Assembly: GCF_014653215.1 (NCBI RefSeq) | Contig: NZ_BNAI01000009.1 | Coordinates: 1-37,606, forward strand | Direction of reading: 5' to 3' | Origin: Pseudolysinimonas yzui | GTDB lineage: Bacteria > Actinomycetota > Actinomycetes > Actinomycetales > Microbacteriaceae | DNA: 37,606 nt | The notes under the pieces: model-generated | Told to the model about the DNA's origin: nothing | Database searches by the model: none | Seen by the model: only the letters and a program-made list of their open reading frames with translations | Program-made: the position numbers and the translations under genes | Part shown: piece by piece, positions 31,545-37,606 of the stretch | Layout: every line of letters begins with the position of its first letter | How positions within the stretch are numbered: the stretch's first letter is position 1

Positions 31545-32945
31545 ATGCCGATTGCCGCACGCCTGAACGCCGAGCTCTCGCTCGCCGACGCATCCGCCTT
31601 TCCCCCCGGCTTCCGGTGGGGGCTGGCGACCGCGGCCTACCAGATCGAGGGTGCCGCGAACGAAGGCGGTCGGGGCGCGAGCATCTGGGACACCTTCGCC
31701 GCGACCCCCGGTCGCACGTTCCATGGTGACACCGGCGACATCGCCTGCGACCACTACCACCGGTGGGAGCACGACCTCGATCTGCTCGCCGACCTCGGAG
31801 TCACCGACTACCGGTTGTCGGTCTCGTGGTCGCGGCTCCAGCCGACCGGACGCGGCGACCTCAACCCGCACGGCGTCGCCTTCTACCGGGCGGTGCTCGC
31901 CGGCCTGCGCGACCGCGGCATCCGCCCGCTCGTCACGCTCTACCACTGGGACCTGCCGCAACCGCTCGAGGATGCCGGCGGCTGGCCGGTGCGCGCGACC
32001 GCCGAGCGCTTCGCCGACTACGCGGACCTCGCGGTGCGCGCCCTCGGCGACCTCGCGACCGACTGGGTGACCCTCAACGAACCGTGGTGCAGCTCGTTCC
32101 TCGGCTACGGCTCGGGGGCGCACGCGCCGGGCCGCACCGAGCCCGCCGCCGCGGTCGCCGCCGCGCATCACCTCAACCTCGCGCACGGGCTTGCCGTGCC
32201 GCGCATCCGCGCCGCCAGCCCCGACGCCCGCATCGGCATCACCAACATCGTCACCGACGTCGTGCCCGAGAGCGACCTGCTGGTCGACCGGGCCGCCGCC
32301 ACCCGCGTCGACGCCGCCAGCAACCGGATCTTCCTCGATCCCGTCTACCTCGGGCGGTACTCCGACGCGGTGCTCGACACCCTTCCCGGGCTGCGCGATC
32401 ACGTTCGCCCCGGCGATCTCGAGATCATCGCGGTGCCGACCGACTTCGCCGGCGTCAACCACTACCAGCGGGTGCTCGTGCATCACGCCCCCGGTTCCGG
32501 AATGCTCGACGCCGTCGAGACGGCCGCCGAACCCGCGACGACGTCGTTCGGGTGGTCGGTGACGCCCGACGCGCTCACCACCGTGCTGCGGCGCGTGGCC
32601 ACCGAATTCACGTCGCTGCCGATCTACGTCACCGAGAGCGGTGCCAGCTTTTCCGACTACGTCGACCCGGATGGCGTTGTCGCCGACCACGAACGGGTCG
32701 CCTACCTGCGGGGCTACCTCGACGCGGCGGCAGACGCCGTTCGCGCCGGCGTCGACCTGCAGGGGTACTACGCCTGGTCGTTCCTCGACAACTTCGAGTG
32801 GGCCGAGGGCTACAGCAAGAGATTCGGACTCGTCTACGTCGACTACCGAACCCAGGAGCGCATCCCCAAACTGAGCGCCCACTGGTACCGGCGGGCGATT
32901 CTCGAGCACCGAGCCCAGGCCGACGCACTGACGCGATCGGCCTGA
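31545..32945 (+). CDS. GH1 beta-glucosidase
   Basis: 466 residues. FRWGLATAAYQIEGA at the N-terminus, acid/base E179 in LNEPWCSSF, nucleophile E364 in YVTESGASF, and WSFLDNFEWAEGYSKRFGL near the C-terminus; a complete GH1 barrel. Note TESG where most relatives have TENG. No signal peptide, so it acts in the cytoplasm on imported cello-, genti- or laminari-oligosaccharides. First gene of the operon; the ribosome site GAGACG is weak. Confidence 0.95.
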   Translation: MPIAARLNAELSLADASAFPPGFRWGLATAAYQIEGAANEGGRGASIWDTFAATPGRTFHGDTGDIACDHYHRWEHDLDLLADLGVTDYRLSVSWSRLQPTGRGDLNPHGVAFYRAVLAGLRDRGIRPLVTLYHWDLPQPLEDAGGWPVRATAERFADYADLAVRALGDLATDWVTLNEPWCSSFLGYGSGAHAPGRTEPAAAVAAAHHLNLAHGLAVPRIRAASPDARIGITNIVTDVVPESDLLVDRAAATRVDAASNRIFLDPVYLGRYSDAVLDTLPGLRDHVRPGDLEIIAVPTDFAGVNHYQRVLVHHAPGSGMLDAVETAAEPATTSFGWSVTPDALTTVLRRVATEFTSLPIYVTESGASFSDYVDPDGVVADHERVAYLRGYLDAAADAVRAGVDLQGYYAWSFLDNFEWAEGYSKRFGLVYVDYRTQERIPKLSAHWYRRAILEHRAQADALTRSA

Positions 32946-32950
32946 AACCC

Positions 32951-32967
32951 CGGGAGCGCCGCTCCCG
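32951..32967. repeat. Intercistronic hairpin between GH1 and the binding protein
   Basis: CGGGAGCG-C-CGCTCCCG, perfect 8-bp arms. It resembles the CebR box of streptomycetes but has three extra central bases, so a stem-loop that protects or processes mRNA is at least as likely as an operator. Confidence 0.5.
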
Positions 32968-33005
32968 TGCACCACAATCCGAATCACACGATGAGAGGAA
33001 TCTCG

Positions 33006-34244
33006 ATGAAGAGAACGGTTACCCGCACCCTCGCCGCAGTCGCGGCCCTGGGTGTCGCCGCGAGTCTCGCGGCGTGCTCGACGGACAGCGGCGGCGACGC
33101 CGAAGGTCCGCTGACGGTCTGGATCATGGGCGACTCCGGCGCCAACTTCGAACAGCTCGTCGCCCCCTTCACGGAGGAGACCGGCATCGAGGTCGAGGTC
33201 GTGGCCGTCCCCTGGGACGCGATCGACGAGCGCCTGACGACCGCGGTCGCCTCCGGCTCCGGCCCCGACCTGCTGCAGATCGGGCTGTCGAAGCTGCGTA
33301 CCTTCGCCGACGCCGGCGCGCTGCTTCCGCTCGACGACTACCTGGGCGACCACCCGGGTCTCGCCGCCGACAACTTCCCCGATGGCGTGGCCGAGGCCAC
33401 CCAGGTCGGCGGAGAGACGGTGAGCGTGCCGTGGGTGAGCGACACCCGTGTGCTGTTCTACCGCTCCGACATCCTCGAGGAGAACGGCATCGACGCACCG
33501 CCCGCATCGTGGGACGAGCTGCGTGAGGATGCCGCCACCCTCGCCGCCCGCGGCGACGGCCAGTACGGGTACTACATCCCGCAGTGGGACAGCCCGCTGC
33601 CGGTCATCATGACCTGGGACTTCGGCGGCGACATCATCGACGCCGACGGCAACGTCGACTTCGACACCCCGGAGTTCGCCGAGGCGGTCGACCTGTACAC
33701 GGGTCTCTACGCCGACGGCAGCGTGCCGACCAACTCGGACTTCGACCAGACGCAGGGCTTCATCTCGGGCATCACCCCGATGCTGGTGAGCGGCCCGTAC
33801 CTCGCACGGTCGATCGCCGACGCGGCTCCCGAGCTCGACGGCAAGTGGGGCGTCACGATGGTTCCCGGCGCCGACGAGAAGACGTCGTTGTTCGCCGGCT
33901 CGAACCTGGGCGTGTGGCACAACACCGAGCAGGTGGAGGCCTCGCTCGACCTGCTCGAGTACCTGTCGAGCGTCGAGGCGCAGCTGTCGTGGTTCGAGAT
34001 CAATGGCGAACTGCCGGCGGTCTCGGCGGCGCTGGAAGACGCGGGCCTGCAGAGCGACCCGCTCGTCGAGGTGTACTCGCAGCAGCTCGCGGACTCGAAG
34101 GTGCTGCCGCTCGTTCCGAACTGGGACGGCGCGACCGGGTCCGACCTGCTCGCGGCGCTCAACGCGATCGTGCTGACCGGCGCCGACCGGGATGCCACGC
34201 TTGCCGAACTGTTCGCCAAGACCGAGGGTGTTTCGATCGGCTGA
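33006..34244 (+). CDS. Sugar ABC transporter solute-binding lipoprotein
   Basis: 412 residues, family 1 binding protein. Signal peptide with lipobox LAAC (C24); LTVWIMGDSGANFEQL at the mature start, FTEETGIEVEVVAVPWD and LLQIGLSKLRTF follow the MalE/UgpB pattern, with Trp/Tyr-rich ligand regions (GQYGYYIPQWDSP). It should capture an oligosaccharide outside the membrane for the two permeases downstream. ATG 33006 is chosen over 32967 because AGAGGA lies six bases upstream and the signal peptide starts there. Confidence 0.94.
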   Translation: MKRTVTRTLAAVAALGVAASLAACSTDSGGDAEGPLTVWIMGDSGANFEQLVAPFTEETGIEVEVVAVPWDAIDERLTTAVASGSGPDLLQIGLSKLRTFADAGALLPLDDYLGDHPGLAADNFPDGVAEATQVGGETVSVPWVSDTRVLFYRSDILEENGIDAPPASWDELREDAATLAARGDGQYGYYIPQWDSPLPVIMTWDFGGDIIDADGNVDFDTPEFAEAVDLYTGLYADGSVPTNSDFDQTQGFISGITPMLVSGPYLARSIADAAPELDGKWGVTMVPGADEKTSLFAGSNLGVWHNTEQVEASLDLLEYLSSVEAQLSWFEINGELPAVSAALEDAGLQSDPLVEVYSQQLADSKVLPLVPNWDGATGSDLLAALNAIVLTGADRDATLAELFAKTEGVSIG

Positions 34245-34252
34245 TCGAGACC

Positions 34253-34285
34253 GGTGCGGGGCGCCTTCCTGAGGCGCCCCGCACC
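34253..34285 (+). terminator. Perfect stem-loop between binding protein and permease genes
   Basis: 13-bp perfect arms, GGTGCGGGGCGCC (34253-34265) and its complement (34273-34285), with a 7-base loop and no T-tract. Such structures after binding-protein genes stabilise the upstream mRNA or attenuate downstream expression, giving excess binding protein. Confidence 0.65.
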
Positions 34286-34319
34286 ACCCCCCTTCACCCT
34301 CGACCGGAACGGAGACCAC

Positions 34320-35201
34320 ATGCGCCGCGCATCCCTCACTCCGTACCTGTTCGTCTCGCCGGCGATCCTGCTGTTGCTCGCGTTCGGCGTCCTGCCGATC
34401 GCCGTCGCGGCAGCCGTGAGTCTCACCGACATGAACATCTCGGGCCTCGCCAACTGGGGCAACGTCGAGTTCGTCGGTGTCGACAACTACGTCGCGCTCG
34501 CCGCCGATCCCGACTTCTGGCGGGCGCTGGGCAACACCGGGCTGTTCGTGATCGTCGGCGTGCCGGCGATCGTGATCGTCTCGCTGGGCATCGCGCTCAT
34601 GCTGGAGCGCAGCGGCGGCCGGTTCGCCCGCGCGCTCCGCTCCTTCTACTTCGTGCCCGCCGTGACCGGCATCGTCGCGATCTCGCTGGTCTGGGGCTAC
34701 CTCTACAACACCCAGTTCGGACTCTTCAACTACCTGCTCTCCCTGATCGGGGTGGACCAGGTGCAGTGGCTCTCCGACCCGTGGCTCGCGAAGTTCTCGG
34801 TCGCGCTCGTCGCCATCTGGCGCGGTACGGGCCTCAACATCATCATCTTCCTCGCGGCCCTTCAGGGCATCCCGCGGGAGTACCGCGAAGCCGCCGCCCT
34901 CGACGGGGCCGGCGAGTGGCGCACCACCCGTTCGGTCGTGCTGCCCCTGCTCGGCTTCGCGATCTTCTTCGTCACCGTCACCACGACGATCTCGTGGCTG
35001 CAGTTCTTCGACGAGCCGTTCGTGCTCACCGACGGCGGGCCCCTCGGGGCGACGACATCCGTCTCGATCTTCCTCTACAAGGAGGGCTTCCGGCTCAACC
35101 AGTTCGGCTACGCGAGTGCCGGCTCGCTCGTGCTGTTCGCGATCATCGCGATCATCACGTTCGTGCAGCTGCGCCTGAGGAGGCCGGATGTCGACGCCTG
35201 A
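34320..35201 (+). CDS. Sugar ABC transporter permease (MalF type)
   Basis: 293 residues, six TM helices, starting LTPYLFVSPAILLLLAFG. The cytoplasmic EAA loop EYREAAALDGAGEWRTTR docks the ATPase. Partner of the next permease. The ATG follows GGAGACC; the frame is open from 34254. Confidence 0.94.
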   Translation: MRRASLTPYLFVSPAILLLLAFGVLPIAVAAAVSLTDMNISGLANWGNVEFVGVDNYVALAADPDFWRALGNTGLFVIVGVPAIVIVSLGIALMLERSGGRFARALRSFYFVPAVTGIVAISLVWGYLYNTQFGLFNYLLSLIGVDQVQWLSDPWLAKFSVALVAIWRGTGLNIIIFLAALQGIPREYREAAALDGAGEWRTTRSVVLPLLGFAIFFVTVTTTISWLQFFDEPFVLTDGGPLGATTSVSIFLYKEGFRLNQFGYASAGSLVLFAIIAIITFVQLRLRRPDVDA

Positions 35202-36048
35202 CCCGCGCCGTCGGCGCCGCCCGCCCGAGGCGCGCCGTCGCCTCGCGATCTCGCTCTCCATCGGACTCGTGCTGTTCGCCGGAGCGATCACCACCGCCTT
35301 CCCGCTGCTGTGGATGATCGCCGGTTCGTTCAAGCCGCAGCGCGAGGCGATCGACTTCCCGCCGACGCTTCTTCCGCAGGAGCCGACGCTCGCCAACTAC
35401 CTCCGGTTGTTCACGGAGCTCGACTTCGGTCGCTACCTCGGCAACACCGTGATCGTCGTGTTGATCGGGGGCGTCGGCCTGCTGTTCATGGCGATGGCGG
35501 GCTACGCGTTCGCGAAGTTCCGGTTCCGCGGCAAGGGCGGGTTGTTCTTCCTCGTGCTGGCGACGCTCATGATCCCGGTGCAGGTCACGATGATCCCGAC
35601 CTACCTCATCCTCAACGGGATGAAGCTGACGAACACCCTGGTCGGCATCGCCCTGCCGACCCTGGTGAGCGGTTTCGGGGTGTTCCTCTTCCGGCAGTTC
35701 ATGTCGACGATTCCCGACGAGGTGCTCGAGGCGGCCCGGGTCGACGGTGCCGGCGAACTGCGCACCTTCTTCCAGATCGTGCTGCCGATGTCGAAGCCGA
35801 TCCTCGCGGTGCAGGCGGTGCTCGCATTCATCACCGGCTGGAACTCGTTCCTCTGGCCGCTCATCATCGCGAGCGACCAGAAGCTCTACACGCTCTCGGT
35901 GGGGCTCGCGCTGCTCAATCAGCAGCTCGCCGTCGACCCGGCGCTGCAGATGGCCGCGGCGACCGTCATGGTCGTGCCCGTGCTGCTCGTGTTCGTGGTC
36001 TTCCAGCGCTACGTCGTCCAGGGCTTCGCGCTCTCCGGACTCAAGTGA
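35188..36048 (+). CDS. Sugar ABC transporter permease (MalG type)
   Basis: 286 residues, six TM helices; EAA loop DEVLEAARVDGAGELRTFFQ and LPMSKPILAV typical of MalG/CUT1. The ATG lies 14 bases inside the previous permease gene. No ATPase gene follows, so the complex probably uses a shared ATPase encoded elsewhere. Confidence 0.94.
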   Translation: MSTPDPRRRRRPPEARRRLAISLSIGLVLFAGAITTAFPLLWMIAGSFKPQREAIDFPPTLLPQEPTLANYLRLFTELDFGRYLGNTVIVVLIGGVGLLFMAMAGYAFAKFRFRGKGGLFFLVLATLMIPVQVTMIPTYLILNGMKLTNTLVGIALPTLVSGFGVFLFRQFMSTIPDEVLEAARVDGAGELRTFFQIVLPMSKPILAVQAVLAFITGWNSFLWPLIIASDQKLYTLSVGLALLNQQLAVDPALQMAAATVMVVPVLLVFVVFQRYVVQGFALSGLK

Positions 36049-36068
36049 TCCCGACAGGAGCTGCATCC

Positions 36069-37606
36069 GTGACCTCACCGGCCACCCCCGTCTTCCCGCG
36101 CCGTCCGGCATCCTTCGACGGCTTCGTGCGCGCGCACGACCGCCGTCTCGTCGACGGTTCGGGCCGCGACCTGATCCTGCGCGGCGTCGGCCTCGGCAAC
36201 TGGATGCTGCCCGAGGGGTACATGTGGCGGTTCGGCCCCGGCGCCGAGTCGCCGCGCGAGATCGAAGCGCTCGTCGAGCGGCTGCTCGGCGTCGACGGGG
36301 CGGCGGCGTTCTGGGCGCGATTCCGGGATGCCTTCATCAGCGAGGCCGATATCGTGCGGATCGCCGAGAGCGGCTTCGACCACGTGCGCCTGCCGATCAA
36401 CGCCCGCGGCATCCAGAACGCCGACGGCTCGATGATCGAGGCGGGGCTGGAGCAGATCGACCGGCTCATCGGCTGGTGCCGGGCGCACGACCTGTGGGTG
36501 CTGCTCGATCTGCACGGCGCTCCCGGCGGGCAGACCGGCACCAACATCGACGACTCGCTCGGACGCCCCGATCTGTTCTTCGAGGCCCGCCATCGCGCCA
36601 ACACCCTCACGCTCTGGCGAGAGCTCGCCACCCGGTATGCCGGTGACACCACGGTGCTCGGCTACGACCTGCTCAACGAGCCGCTGCCGAACGAGTGGCA
36701 GCATCGGTTCGCCGACGACCTCGTCGAGCTCTACCGCGACCTCACCCGGGAGATCCGCGCCGTCGATGCCGATCACCTGATCATGTACGAGGGAAGCCAC
36801 TGGGCGACCAACTGGTCGATCTTCACCGAGGTGTGGGATGACAACTCCGCCCTCCAGTTCCACAAGTACTGGTCGAGCCCCGATCGCGCGTCGATCGCGC
36901 CGTTCCTCGAGGCCCGCGACCGGCTCGGTCTGCCGATCTACATGGGCGAGGGCGGCGAGAACACCCTGCCGTGGCTCTACACCGCGTTCCGGCTCTATGA
37001 GACCGAGGGGATCGGCTGGAACTTCTGGCCGTGGAAGAAGATCGACACGCGCACGTCGCCGGCCTCGATCGTGCCGCCCGCGGGGTGGGATGACGTCTCC
37101 GCGGCGATTCCCGGCGGCGACGTCGCCGACGCGGGGCGGATCTTCGACGAGCTGCTGGAGAACATGCGGATCGAGAACTGCCGGTGGCAGCCGGATGTCG
37201 TCGCCGCGATCACGGGCGTCGCGCCGAGGGTGGTGCCCGCCTGGGGGTTCGGGTTCCGCGGGGCGGGGGAGTCGTTCTCGGTCGCCGGAGGCGAGCCGCT
37301 GGCCGGGATCCGAGCCGACGACGCGGCGGGCATTCGATTCGCGCATCGCGGAGACAACCCCGAGAACCCGTTCGAGCAGTCGGACGGGCGCGACTACCGG
37401 CCGGCCGAGCAGCTCGTCGTCGACCTGCGTCCCGGTGACTGGCTCGAATTCGAGGGCGGAGGCTCCCTCGCCGTCGAGGGCGCCCGCGTGATCGGCCCGG
37501 AGGGTGTCATCGACGGAGCCCGCGTGGAGCGGTCGGCGCGAGGGGTGCGGGTCGTCGCGGAACGGCCGGTGACCCTCGCGGGGGTCGAGCTGCGGGGTTC
37601 GGGTGG
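36069..37606 (+). CDS. GH5-family glycoside hydrolase (3' end beyond window)
   Basis: Open for at least 512 codons, with no stop before the window edge. LILRGVGLGNWMLPEGYMW, DLHGAPGGQTGTN, acid/base E204 in YDLLNEP, YEGSHW, and nucleophile E294 in YMGEGGEN with GWNFWPWKK give a GH5 barrel (to about 360), followed by a beta-rich C-terminal domain. No signal peptide (VTSPATPVFPRRPASFDGF), so it appears cytoplasmic, unusual for GH5 but fitting an importer operon. AGGAG eight bases before the GTG. It probably trims imported beta-glucans or aryl-glucosides alongside the GH1 enzyme. Confidence 0.9.
   Translation, partial: MTSPATPVFPRRPASFDGFVRAHDRRLVDGSGRDLILRGVGLGNWMLPEGYMWRFGPGAESPREIEALVERLLGVDGAAAFWARFRDAFISEADIVRIAESGFDHVRLPINARGIQNADGSMIEAGLEQIDRLIGWCRAHDLWVLLDLHGAPGGQTGTNIDDSLGRPDLFFEARHRANTLTLWRELATRYAGDTTVLGYDLLNEPLPNEWQHRFADDLVELYRDLTREIRAVDADHLIMYEGSHWATNWSIFTEVWDDNSALQFHKYWSSPDRASIAPFLEARDRLGLPIYMGEGGENTLPWLYTAFRLYETEGIGWNFWPWKKIDTRTSPASIVPPAGWDDVSAAIPGGDVADAGRIFDELLENMRIENCRWQPDVVAAITGVAPRVVPAWGFGFRGAGESFSVAGGEPLAGIRADDAAGIRFAHRGDNPENPFEQSDGRDYRPAEQLVVDLRPGDWLEFEGGGSLAVEGARVIGPEGVIDGARVERSARGVRVVAERPVTLAGVELRGSG

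Noticed and set aside
31427-31729. Alternative plus-strand frame at the start of the GH1 gene
   Set aside because: It could suggest a frameshifted N-terminus, but the GH1 frame from 31545 already gives a complete family N-terminus.
32951-32967. CebR-type operator
   Set aside because: The arms match GGGAGC/GCTCCC, but the spacing is three bases longer than the known 14-bp box, so a hairpin is as likely.
31482-35396. 1304-codon open frame on the minus strand
   Set aside because: It is the antisense shadow of the GH1, binding-protein and permease genes, all of which have clear family motifs; its translation is low-complexity Arg/Gly/Val/Asp-rich.

Overview
This is a high-GC actinobacterial chromosome segment, most likely from the family Microbacteriaceae. 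The evidence is pervasive G/C-ending codons, RepSA/tyrosine-integrase mobile DNA, many apparently leaderless genes, a tRNA-Glu/Asp/Phe cluster, adjacent M23 and NlpC/P60 coiled-coil wall hydrolases, and heavy use of the local word GGATGC. Assignment to family is inference; no rRNA is present.

Layout. 1-113 is the tail of an IS481-type transposase. 154-2391 is a divergent unit: a YczE-like membrane protein with a tiny coupled membrane peptide on one side, and its MocR-type regulator on the other. 2515-16771 is core or accessory chromosome: an RND exporter, a lipoprotein esterase, a DEAD-box RNA helicase with a repeat-rich N-terminus, an EamA transporter, recQ with an overlapping GNAT gene, a zinc metallopeptidase, an acyl-CoA oxidase, an alpha/beta hydrolase and a membrane protein. 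16787-20008 holds a VIT1/CCC1-type transporter and a divergent MASE1 histidine kinase / single-domain response regulator pair.

20071-25491 is a compact integrative element of about 5.3 kb inserted into the 3' half of tRNA-Phe. It is bounded by a perfect 46-bp direct repeat. It encodes a RepSA-like replication initiator, a six-cysteine mini-protein, an SMC/ABC-type ATPase overlapping a DUF4276 (TOPRIM-like) gene, a small lipoprotein, a helix-turn-helix protein and a tyrosine integrase. There is no conjugation gene. A 21-bp imperfect palindrome, TAGTC-N11-GACTA, occurs three times: at the regulator promoter and over the -35 and -10 boxes of the integrase promoter. This looks like an autoregulatory lysogeny-style switch. 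The ATPase/DUF4276 pair resembles ATPase plus TOPRIM anti-phage systems such as PARIS, OLD and AbiL, and is the best candidate for an undescribed system in the window. Insertion separated the tRNA operon from its native terminator, now 5.3 kb away.

25581-29285 carries tRNA-Asp and tRNA-Glu, two related secreted peptidoglycan hydrolases and a lipoprotein. 29292-31366 holds ppa divergent from tilS-hpt, with a shared palindromic promoter. 31460-37606 is a glycoside operon: GH1 beta-glucosidase, solute-binding lipoprotein, two ABC permeases and a signal-peptide-less GH5 enzyme that runs off the window. It likely imports beta-gluco-oligosaccharides and splits them in the cytoplasm; no ATPase is encoded here, so a shared MsiK-like ATPase is probably used.
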